NCBI GenBank assembly: GCA_004555955.1
Contig: SFJG01000061.1
Span: forward strand, 1 to 12,258
DNA from: Bacteroidales bacterium
Lineage (GTDB): Bacteria; Bacteroidota; Bacteroidia; Bacteroidales; Muribaculaceae
DNA: 12,258 nucleotides
Direction: 5' to 3'
Part shown: in pieces, positions 6,246 through 12,258 of the stretch
Position numbering within the stretch: position 1 is the stretch's first letter
Layout of the letters: every line of letters begins with the position of its first letter
The notes under the pieces: model-generated
Databases searched by the model: none
Told to the model about the DNA's origin: nothing
The model's input: the letters and a program-made list of their open reading frames with translations, nothing else
Translations under genes and position numbers: made by a program

Positions 6246-9200
6246 TTAGTATTCGTCCCACGATTTTATTTCGATGTCGTCGATGCTGTAACGGTGGATG
6301 GCGTCGACAAAAGCCGATGCCAGTCGGGCGTTGGTCAGCAGTGGCACGTTGAGGTCGATGGCGGCGCGGCGTATCTTGTAGCCGTTGCTCAACTCTTGGC
6401 TTGTCAAGTTTTTCGGGATGTTGACCACAATGTCGATTTCTTTGTTGTGGAGCATCTCGAGTGCTTGCGGTGTTTGTCCGATTTCGCTCGGCCAGTACAC
6501 GCGGATTGCCGGTATGTTGTTGTCGATGAGATACTTATATGTGCCGCCGGTGGCGTAGATTTTGTAGCCCATTTCGTAGAGTGTGGCTGCTGCATCGAGC
6601 ATGTCGGCTTTTTGCTTGGCAGAACCTGTGCTGAGCAGTACCGAGCGCTTCGGAATCTTGTAGCCTACCGAGAGCATCGACTTGAGGATTGCTTCGGAGG
6701 TGTCGTCGCCGAGGCAACCCACTTCGCCCGTCGACGACATGTCGACTCCGAGCACCGGGTCGGCGCCTTGCAGACGTGAGAAGGAGAACTGCGACGCTTT
6801 GATGCCGACGTAGTCGAGGTCGAAGGCGCTACCGCCGGGACGTTCTACGTCGATGCCGAGCATTACGCGCGTTGCCAGGTCGATAAAGTTGATTTTGAGC
6901 ACTTTCGACACGAACGGGAAACTCCGTGAGGCGCGCAGATTGCACTCTATTACCTTGATATCGTTGTTCTTGGCAAGATACTGTATGTTGAACGGTCCGG
7001 AGATGTTGAGCGCTTTTGCGATTTGGCTCGAAATCTTTTTGATGCGGCGCACGGTTTCTACATAGAGTTTTTGCGGCGGGAATTGGATAGTTGCGTCGCC
7101 GGAGTGTACGCCGGCAAACTCTATGTGTTCGGAGATGGCGTAGGCTTTGATTTCGCCGTTTTGTGCCACGGCGTCCATCTCGATTTCTTTAGCATGTTGT
7201 ATAAACTCGGTTACGACCACCGGATGCTCTTTCGACACGTTTGCCGCAAGTTTGAGGAATCGCTCGAGTTCGTCGTCGTTAGAGCATACGTTCATAGCGG
7301 CGCCGGAGAGCACGTACGACGGTCGGACGAGCACGGGATAGCCCACTTCGCCGACAAATTCTTCGATGTCGGCCATCGATGTCAATTCGCGCCAGCGCGG
7401 TTGGTCGATGCCGAGTCGGTCGAGCATCGACGAGAATTTGTGGCGATCTTCGGCGTTGTCGATGCTTTTCGCCGATGTTCCGAGGATGTTCACTCCGGCT
7501 GCGTCGAGGCGCGTTGCCAGGTTGTTGGGGATTTGTCCGCCGGTGGAGAGTATTACGCCGTGGGGCGTTTCGAGGTCGATGATGTCCATCACGCGCTCGT
7601 AGGTCAACTCGTCGAAGTAGAGACGGTCGCACATGTCGTAGTCGGTCGACACGGTCTCGGGGTTGTAGTTTATCATCACGCTGCGCCAGCCTTCGCGTTG
7701 GACGGTCATAAGCGCGTTGACGCTACACCAGTCGAACTCTACGCTGCTGCCGATGCGGTATGCGCCGGAGCCGAGCACAACGACCGAGCGGCCGTCGCCC
7801 TCGTAGTCGATGTCGTGTTCGCTACCGTTGTAGGTCAGGTAGAGGTAGTTGGTCTGTGCGGGATATTCGGCGCCGAGGGTGTCGATTTGTTTCACCACCG
7901 GGGTTATGCCGAGGCTTTTGCGCAGGTTGCGCATTTCGAGCAGCGATGCGTTGTCCATACTGCTTTTGAGCACGGCGCGCGCTATCTGGAAGTCGGTGAA
8001 GCCTTGCTCTTTCGCTGTGCGTATCAGTTCTGCGGGTAGGTCTTTCAGGTCGCTGTAGTCTTCGAGTCGACGCGCTGTGGTGAGCAGGTTGTAGAGACGG
8101 TAGAGGAACCATCGGTCGATTTTCGTCAGTTGGTGCACTTTCTCTACGTCGTAGCCTTTGCGGAATGCCGTTTCGATAACGAAGATGCGCTTGTCGGTAG
8201 GCTCTTTGAGCGCTTGGTCGATGTCGCCGACGTTGATGGCTTTGTTTTCAATAAATCCGTGCATGCCTTGCCCAATCATGCGCAGACCTTTTTGGATGGC
8301 TTCTTCGAAGGTGCGGCCGATTGCCATGACTTCGCCGACGGATTTCATCGACGAGCCGATTTCTTTCTTCACGCCGTGGAATTTGCCAAGGTCCCAGCGC
8401 GGTATCTTGCAGACTACGTAGTCGAGGGCGGGCTCGAAGAATGCTGACGTTACTTTAGTTACAGTGTTTTTGAGGTCGAACAGTCCGTAGCCGAGTCCGA
8501 GTTTGGCGGCTATGAATGCCAGGGGATAGCCTGTGGCTTTGGAGGCAAGGGCGCTACTTCGGCTCAGTCGGGCGTTGACTTCGATGACGCGGTAGTCCAT
8601 CGACTGCGGGTCGTAGGCATACTGCACGTTGCATTCGCCGACGATGCCGATGTGGCGGATTATCTTGATGGCGAGGCTGCGCAGTAGGTGGTAGTCGTCG
8701 TTCGACAGTGTCTGCGACGGCGCAACGACGATGCTTTCGCCGGTGTGGATGCCCAGCGGGTCGAAGTTTTCCATGTTGCAGACGGTGATGCAGTTGTCGT
8801 AGCGGTCGCGCACCACTTCGTATTCAACTTCTTTCCAGCCTTTCAGCGACTTTTCGACGAGCACTTGCGGCGAGAACGAGAGCGCTTTTTCGGCAATTGC
8901 GATGAGTTGGTCGCGGTTGTCGCAGAAGCCGCTGCCGAGTCCGCCGAGAGCGTATGCCGCACGGACAATCACGGGATATCCCAAGCGGTCGGCGGCGGCG
9001 AGGGCGTCGTCGATGGTGTCGACGGCTTCGCTCTTGATGGTTTTTATGTCGATTTCGTCAAGACGTTTAACGAAGAGTTCGCGGTCTTCGGTGTCCATTA
9101 TGGCTTGTACGGGTGTGCCGAGCACTTCCACGCCGTGGCGTTCGAGCGTACCCGATTGATAGAGCTCGACGCCGCAGTTGAGGGCTGTCTGTCCGCCGAA

Positions 9201-9470
9201 AGCGAGCAGGATGCCTTGTGGACGCTCTTTTTCGATTACTTTCTCTACGAAGTAGGGTGTCACCGGCAGGAAGTAGATTTTGTCGGCAAAGCCTTCCGAG
9301 GTCTGCACGGTGGCGATGTTGGGGTTGATGAGCACGGTGGTGATGCCTTCTTCTTTGAGGGCTTTGAGGGCTTGTGAGCCGGAGTAGTCAAATTCGCCGG
9401 CTTCACCGATTTTCAGCGCGCCCGAGCCGAGAAGTAATACTTTCTTTATGTTTTTTATATTGTCTGTCAT
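6246..9470 (-). CDS. carB: Carbamoyl phosphate synthetase, large subunit
   Basis: CarB makes carbamoyl phosphate from bicarbonate, two ATP and ammonia channelled from CarA, feeding pyrimidine and arginine synthesis. The 1074 residues nearly equal E. coli CarB (1073) and show its four-part plan. The carboxyphosphate half (1 to ~400) opens KKVLLLGSGALKIGEAGEFD and has ATP-grasp segments RAAYALGGLGSG and EVNARLSRSSALASKATGYP. A helical oligomerization region follows (~400-555). The carbamoyl phosphate half (~556-935) opens SVVVLGSGAYRIGSSVEFDW and has RPSYVLSGAAM and ECNLRASRSFPFVSKVLK. The C-terminal MGS-like allosteric domain (~936-1074) contains YATGGTYKYL and a segment ending PLLTNARLASAFVDAI. 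No key motif is missing. It lies 12 bases after carA on the same strand, so translation is probably coupled. Confidence 0.98.
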   Translation of the reverse strand: MTDNIKNIKKVLLLGSGALKIGEAGEFDYSGSQALKALKEEGITTVLINPNIATVQTSEGFADKIYFLPVTPYFVEKVIEKERPQGILLAFGGQTALNCGVELYQSGTLERHGVEVLGTPVQAIMDTEDRELFVKRLDEIDIKTIKSEAVDTIDDALAAADRLGYPVIVRAAYALGGLGSGFCDNRDQLIAIAEKALSFSPQVLVEKSLKGWKEVEYEVVRDRYDNCITVCNMENFDPLGIHTGESIVVAPSQTLSNDDYHLLRSLAIKIIRHIGIVGECNVQYAYDPQSMDYRVIEVNARLSRSSALASKATGYPLAFIAAKLGLGYGLFDLKNTVTKVTSAFFEPALDYVVCKIPRWDLGKFHGVKKEIGSSMKSVGEVMAIGRTFEEAIQKGLRMIGQGMHGFIENKAINVGDIDQALKEPTDKRIFVIETAFRKGYDVEKVHQLTKIDRWFLYRLYNLLTTARRLEDYSDLKDLPAELIRTAKEQGFTDFQIARAVLKSSMDNASLLEMRNLRKSLGITPVVKQIDTLGAEYPAQTNYLYLTYNGSEHDIDYEGDGRSVVVLGSGAYRIGSSVEFDWCSVNALMTVQREGWRSVMINYNPETVSTDYDMCDRLYFDELTYERVMDIIDLETPHGVILSTGGQIPNNLATRLDAAGVNILGTSAKSIDNAEDRHKFSSMLDRLGIDQPRWRELTSMADIEEFVGEVGYPVLVRPSYVLSGAAMNVCSNDDELERFLKLAANVSKEHPVVVTEFIQHAKEIEMDAVAQNGEIKAYAISEHIEFAGVHSGDATIQFPPQKLYVETVRRIKKISSQIAKALNISGPFNIQYLAKNNDIKVIECNLRASRSFPFVSKVLKINFIDLATRVMLGIDVERPGGSAFDLDYVGIKASQFSFSRLQGADPVLGVDMSSTGEVGCLGDDTSEAILKSMLSVGYKIPKRSVLLSTGSAKQKADMLDAAATLYEMGYKIYATGGTYKYLIDNNIPAIRVYWPSEIGQTPQALEMLHNKEIDIVVNIPKNLTSQELSNGYKIRRAAIDLNVPLLTNARLASAFVDAIHRYSIDDIEIKSWDEY

Positions 9471-9482
9471 AACCCGAATTGT

Positions 9483-10559
9483 TTAGAGGAGTTTAACGAA
9501 GTCGTCGAAGATGAAGTCGGTGTCGAGAGGACCGCCGCATGCTTCGGGGTGGAATTGTGCGGAGAAGAACGGCTTGGTGCGATGGCGTATGCCTTCGTTG
9601 GTGTTGTCGTTCATGTTGACGAATAGCGGTTCCCAGTCGTCGGGCAGGGTAGAGCCGTCGACGGCAAAGCCGTGGTTTTGCGACGTTATGAAGCAGCGAT
9701 TTGTGCCCACTTGGCGCACCGGCTGGTTGTGGCTGCGGTGGCCGTATTTGAGTTTGTAGGTGGTCGCTCCGGCGGCTTTGGCGAGCAGTTGGTTGCCCAT
9801 GCAGATGCCGCACACGGGGCGGTCGCCTCCGAGGGCTTTGCGGATGTTGGCTACGGTCTGTTCTGCCATGGCGGGGTCGCCGGGGCCGTTGGAGATGAAC
9901 AAGCCGTCGTAGTCGATTGTCGAGAAGTCGTAGTTCCAGGGCACGCGCACTACTTTTACGCCGCGGCGCACGAGCGAACGTATGATGTTGTTTTTCACGC
10001 CGCAGTCGACGAGCACCACTGTCTTGTCGCCGCTACCGTAGGTGATTACTTTCGTGCAACTTGCTTCTGCCACGAGGTTGCGGCTGTTGGGGTCGTCGAA
10101 GTCGGTCGGCGTGCATCCTTCAACGGTGATTCTTCCGAGCATCGAGCCTTTTTCGCGCAGACGCTTGGTGAGCGCGCGGGTGTCGATGCCGTAGATGCCT
10201 GCTACGTTTTCGGCTTCGAGCCATTCGGCAAGGCTGCGCTCTGCCAACCAGTGGCTGTAGCGGAATGAGTAGTCTTGACACACGATGGCTTCCGGGTGGA
10301 TGCGCTCGCTCTCGACGTAGCTTTCCAAGCCGTCGGCGGCGACGGCGCTTGTCGGCGGTACGCCGTAGTTGCCCGACAACGGATATGTTGTCACTAAGAT
10401 TTGCCCTTTGTACGACGGGTCGGTGAGGCTCTCGGGATAGCCTGTCATGGCTGTGTTGAACACCACTTCGCCGGCGCACGCTTTGTGGCTGCCGAACGAT
10501 TTTCCTTCATACACTGTCCCGTCTTCCAATTCGAGCACGGCTTTTACTGTCTCTATCAT
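9483..10559 (-). CDS. carA: Carbamoyl phosphate synthetase, small (glutaminase) subunit
   Basis: CarA hydrolyses glutamine and passes ammonia to CarB. Length is 358 residues (E. coli 382). The N-terminal CarA domain has LEDGTVYEGKSFG, GEVVFNTAMTGYPESLTDPS and GIYGIDTRALTKRLREKGSM. The class I glutamine amidotransferase domain (~180-358) carries ISNGPGDP, the nucleophile Cys253 in VCGICMGNQLLA, and His337/Glu339 in QFHPEACGGP. The residue after G in the elbow is Asn (MGNQ) where E. coli has His (LGHQ), a substitution I believe is common in Bacteroidota. The start at 10559 is preceded by AAGAAGG, an unusually good ribosome site for this group. Promoter, leader ORF and hairpin lie upstream (10584-10750). 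Confidence 0.97.
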   Translation of the reverse strand: MIETVKAVLELEDGTVYEGKSFGSHKACAGEVVFNTAMTGYPESLTDPSYKGQILVTTYPLSGNYGVPPTSAVAADGLESYVESERIHPEAIVCQDYSFRYSHWLAERSLAEWLEAENVAGIYGIDTRALTKRLREKGSMLGRITVEGCTPTDFDDPNSRNLVAEASCTKVITYGSGDKTVVLVDCGVKNNIIRSLVRRGVKVVRVPWNYDFSTIDYDGLFISNGPGDPAMAEQTVANIRKALGGDRPVCGICMGNQLLAKAAGATTYKLKYGHRSHNQPVRQVGTNRCFITSQNHGFAVDGSTLPDDWEPLFVNMNDNTNEGIRHRTKPFFSAQFHPEACGGPLDTDFIFDDFVKLL

Positions 10560-10583
10560 ATATACCTTCTTGGAATTGTTTGC

Positions 10584-10703
10584 TTATTCTGTTATTTTAT
10601 AGAGAATTTCCGACGTCGAACCGGCTTTGTGAGCTGGCTCTGCGTCGGAAAAGCATATCATTTCGTTTTTGTCGTTTACCGAATACGAAATATTACGATT
10701 CAT
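10584..10703 (-). CDS. Possible 39-residue leader peptide upstream of carA
   Basis: An ATG at 10703 opens a frame of 39 codons ending in TAA at 10584, which leaves 24 bases before carA. The peptide starts MNRNISYSVNDKNEMICFSD and ends AGSTSEILYKITE. It is hydrophilic, with no signal peptide or membrane segment, and its codon choice looks like the neighbouring genes. The ATG is 10-13 bases after the start point predicted from the promoter at 10720-10750, and AAAGAGAG precedes it. So it is the first ORF on the carAB message. It could be a small protein of unknown function, a leader peptide tuning carA translation, or chance. I do not recognise a family. The peptide overlaps a strong RNA hairpin (10607-10651). 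Confidence 0.4.
   Translation of the reverse strand: MNRNISYSVNDKNEMICFSDAEPAHKAGSTSEILYKITE
10607..10651 (-). promoter_or_regulatory. Stable RNA hairpin in the carA leader
   Basis: A 45-base structure: outer 9-bp stem (10651-10643 with 10615-10607, TTTCCGACG/CGTCGGAAA), a symmetric 5x5 internal loop, then an inner 6-bp stem (10637-10632 with 10626-10621) capped by a 5-base loop. No T run follows on the reverse strand, so it is not a simple terminator. It lies inside the possible leader ORF and ends about 47 bases before the carA ATG. Control of carA expression is an inference. Confidence 0.55.
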
Positions 10704-10719
10704 ACTCTCTTTGTTTTTG

Positions 10720-10750
10720 CAAAGATAGTAATTGTTTCGCTATTGTGAAA
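10720..10750 (-). promoter_or_regulatory. Bacteroidota-type promoter of the carA-carB-peptidase operon
   Basis: Reverse strand: TTTC (10750-10747, one mismatch to TTTG), a 19-base spacer, then TATCTTTG (10727-10720), a full match to TAnnTTTG. The predicted start is near 10714, giving a leader of about 155 bases before carA. Confidence 0.65.
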
Positions 10751-10774
10751 ATATTTGCTTGAAAAAGGCTTGTT

Positions 10775-10952
10775 AGCCTGCATTATTCTTACTATTCCGT
10801 CACGAAAGGACTAAATGGTAATGCATTAGCGTGAGCACAGCGATGACGATGTAAAATGTAGTAAATCCTACCTTTAAAGAGGAAGAGCGAGCATTGCGCT
10901 AAGGTGTTGGCAGTTAGCCCTTGCAGTAGGAATGGTAAGAATAATGCAGGCT
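10775..10952. repeat. About 178-bp imperfect palindrome, MITE-like or structured RNA element
   Basis: The ends 10775-10798 and 10929-10952 are inverted repeats, 23 of 24 bases matching (AGCCTGCATTATTCTTAC on one side). Inside them, 10804-10831 and 10897-10924 match in inverted order at 20 of 28 positions, ending in TTAGCG/CGCTAA. The symmetry therefore runs about 57 bp per arm around a 65-base centre. No ORF of note and no clear target duplication are seen. The right end overlaps the TAG stop of the S41 gene, and the left end is 25 bases upstream of the carA -33 box. It may be a miniature inverted-repeat element, or a long hairpin ending S41 transcripts. Confidence 0.75.
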
Positions 10953-11967
10953 ATAGCATCGATTTGATTACTTCGAAGGCTTTTTCGAGGATTGTGTCGC
11001 GTCCGTTGAGTCGGTCTTCGTCGGTCATGTCGATGCGGCAGCCTTCGGAGGGGTCGACGCCGAATTCGGTGAGACGGCGGTCGGCGTCGTAGATTGGTGC
11101 TGCGCTGAAACGCACTCCCCAGCCGTTGGGGAGCTCTGAGGTGAAGGGCATTCCGCAGCCGCCGCCGGTGGTGTCGCCTACGATGCGCACGCCGGGGAGG
11201 GTCTTCATTATCGACACGAAGTTGTTGGCGGCACTGAATGTGGCGCGGTTGGTGAGCACAACGACGGGCTTATAGTAGCGCACGTGCGACGTCGATGGCT
11301 CAAGGTAGTAGGCGTAGGGCTCGGAGAAGTCGTCGTGGGCGGGGCCGCGCTTGTGGCTGATGTACCCGGCGAGGGTTTTCTCTTTCATAAATCGTCGGGC
11401 GAGGATTTCGGCATTGGGGAGCAGTCCGCCGCCGTTGTCGCGTACGTCTATGATGAGTCCGTCGGTGGTGGCGAGGTAGGCGAGCACGAGGTCGAGGTTG
11501 CCTTCGCCGATGCTGTTTTCGAACGACTCATAGTGCATGTAGCCGATGTTGTTCTTCAGTATTTGGTAGTCGATGCCGTTGACGCGCCGATAGTCGAAGT
11601 TGAGGTAGTGTTCGCGGATGAGCCGTTCGTCGTAGTTGGTCGGGTATTGTTCCCAAATCCAGTAGCGCGACACGTCGAAGGTCGACATCAGATTGGTGTG
11701 ACCGTCTTGGAGGGTCTTGAGCATGTCGCTGAGCACGCGGAAGAGTTCTTCGGAAGTCATCGTCGGCGAAATCTTAGCGGCATATTCGGTCTTAACGGCT
11801 TGCCAGTCAACGCCTTTGTATTCGAAAAAGCAGTAGTGTTCGTCGAGAATTGTCCAGAGTGCTTCGAAATTGCCTTGCGGATTGTTGGCATATTCCTCCA
11901 CATCATGGCATGAGGTGAAGAGCAAAGGTAAGATGGATAATAGTAGATATTTGATGAAATGTTTCAT
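10951..11967 (-). CDS. S41 family peptidase, lipoprotein (tricorn/IRBP-like variant)
   Basis: A 338-residue protein. The start at 11967 (MKHFIKYLLLSILPLLFTSC) gives a signal peptide with lipobox LFTSC, so Cys20 should be lipidated and the protein anchored to a membrane. The frame stays open 50 codons further upstream, but that extension is low-complexity intergenic DNA and is rejected. S41 features are LQDGHTNL (88-95), IIDVRDNGGG (172-181) and TNRATFSAANNF with probable nucleophile Ser245. Next come IVGDTTGGGCGMPF (262-275) and LPNGWGVRFSA. The usual CtpA lysine (GKG motif) reads GGG here, as in S41 members using other catalytic groups. No clear PDZ domain is present. A role in envelope proteolysis is inferred. 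The stop codon lies in the end of the palindrome at 10775-10952. I found no TAnnTTTG promoter upstream. Confidence 0.85.
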   Translation of the reverse strand: MKHFIKYLLLSILPLLFTSCHDVEEYANNPQGNFEALWTILDEHYCFFEYKGVDWQAVKTEYAAKISPTMTSEELFRVLSDMLKTLQDGHTNLMSTFDVSRYWIWEQYPTNYDERLIREHYLNFDYRRVNGIDYQILKNNIGYMHYESFENSIGEGNLDLVLAYLATTDGLIIDVRDNGGGLLPNAEILARRFMKEKTLAGYISHKRGPAHDDFSEPYAYYLEPSTSHVRYYKPVVVLTNRATFSAANNFVSIMKTLPGVRIVGDTTGGGCGMPFTSELPNGWGVRFSAAPIYDADRRLTEFGVDPSEGCRIDMTDEDRLNGRDTILEKAFEVIKSML

Positions 11968-12026
11968 AAAAGTAGTCTTTTTTTGTTCGTCGGTTATCCG
12001 GTGCGGGAATCGGGAACAGGGTGTAG

Positions 12027-12042
12027 CCCAATAACCCAATAA
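12027..12042. repeat. Short direct repeat CCCAATAA x2
   Basis: Two adjacent copies of CCCAATAA followed by CC, in the intergenic stretch upstream of the S41 gene. Confidence 0.8.
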
Positions 12043-12066
12043 CCGCGCCTGGTACGTCCGCCGTAG

Positions 12067-12086
12067 GGTCGCGCCTTGGTGCGACC
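12067..12086. repeat. Small hairpin GGTCGCGC-CTTG-GTGCGACC
   Basis: An 8-bp stem (one G-T pair) with a CTTG loop. It is the first of several small hairpins in the gene-free region 11968-12258. Confidence 0.7.
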
Positions 12087-12113
12087 GGGTATGGGTGGGA
12101 GAGCGGAATCGGT

Positions 12114-12141
12114 CCACTAACCTCTAACCACTAACCTCTCA
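12114..12141. repeat. Tandem 14-bp repeat CCACTAACCTCTAA x2
   Basis: Unit 1 is 12114-12127. Unit 2 (12128-12141) differs at one base, and a partial third (CCAC) follows. It is C/T/A-rich on this strand and of unknown role. Confidence 0.85.
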
Positions 12142-12143
12142 CC

Positions 12144-12243
12144 ACGCCGGAGGCGTCTGCACCCCGGGTGTCGTCAAGATGCAAGCTTGGAGAGCTTGCG
12201 GTTTTTGGTTAACCCCACCTTGCCGCTTGCGGCTAGGTGGGGT
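12144..12243. repeat. Cluster of inverted repeats in gene-free DNA
   Basis: Hairpins in order: ACGCC-GGA-GGCGT (12144-12156); the near-palindrome CACCCCGGGTG (12160-12170); GCAAGCT-TGGAG-AGCTTGC (12181-12199), followed by GG and T5, so it could act as a (+) terminator; and a long stem at 12212-12243. In the last, ACCCCACCT pairs with AGGTGGGGT and GCCGC with GCGGC, with a T-T mismatch between. No ORF of substance covers 11968-12258. Confidence 0.75.
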
Positions 12244-12258
12244 AGTGCCTGAAAATCC

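Noticed and set aside
7023..8039. 338-residue open frame on the + strand
   Set aside because: It lies wholly antisense to carB, whose protein is complete and unmistakable; the composition (His/Val/Phe/Ala-rich) is typical of a shadow of GC-biased coding DNA.
8688..9377. 229-residue open frame on the + strand
   Set aside because: Antisense shadow of the carB N-terminal half.
11284..11913. 209-residue open frame on the + strand
   Set aside because: Antisense to the S41 peptidase gene and Val/Glu/Gly-rich with no domain.
11968..12117. 50-residue N-terminal extension of the S41 protein
   Set aside because: It would place the lipoprotein signal peptide internally and is encoded by repeat-rich intergenic DNA; the ATG at 11967 gives a textbook signal and lipobox.

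Overview
The window is most likely a metagenomic contig built from two organisms. Bases 1 to about 811 are GC-rich (62% in a sampled block, 481-540). They use strong AGGAGG-type ribosome binding and a TATAAT-type -10 box, and they encode proteins of a Firmicutes/Clostridia-like kind. From about 812 to the end the DNA is less GC-rich (43% in a sampled block, 1201-1260). Its proteins are Bacteroidota (Bacteroidales)-like, starts sit behind A-rich leaders, and several promoters match the Bacteroidota TTTG-N19-TAnnTTTG pattern. The two parts meet inside one open frame that fuses the front of an SRAP (YedK/HMCES) protein to a ribonuclease G lacking its N-terminus. I read this as an assembly join, not a natural fusion.

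Layout. 1-302 (-): N-terminal part of a GNAT acetyltransferase, cut by the window edge. 470-811 (+): SRAP gene, front only. 812-2341 (+): RNase G/E, then a strong bidirectional terminator (2350-2390). 2408-2647 (-): C-terminal remnant of a DUF4143-type ATPase, with a perfect Bacteroidota promoter in front of it. Abutting that promoter is an array of four 32-bp direct repeats, each an imperfect palindrome (2727-2854). 2953-4848 (-): secreted protein with SusE/SusF-like modules and a T9SS-type C-terminal tail, with its own promoter and terminator. 5020-6225 (-): exported C1B cysteine peptidase (bleomycin hydrolase family). 6246-9470 and 9483-10559 (-): carB and carA, both subunits of carbamoyl phosphate synthetase. 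Transcription runs carA, carB, peptidase, with gaps of 12 and 20 bases, so the peptidase is probably co-transcribed. 10584-10703 (-): a possible 39-residue leader ORF containing a stable hairpin, between the carA promoter and carA. 10775-10952: a roughly 178-bp imperfect palindrome, MITE-like, ending on the stop codon of the next gene. 10951-11967 (-): S41 family lipoprotein peptidase. 11968-12258: no gene, but a run of short repeats and hairpins.

The Bacteroidales part holds ordinary housekeeping genes (RNA decay, pyrimidine/arginine precursor synthesis) plus three exported proteins: a T9SS-type cargo, a lipoprotein peptidase and a C1B peptidase. I see no defence system, CRISPR array, rRNA or tRNA. 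The least explained items are the four-unit palindromic array beside a perfect promoter, the carA leader ORF/hairpin, and the long palindrome between carA and the S41 gene.
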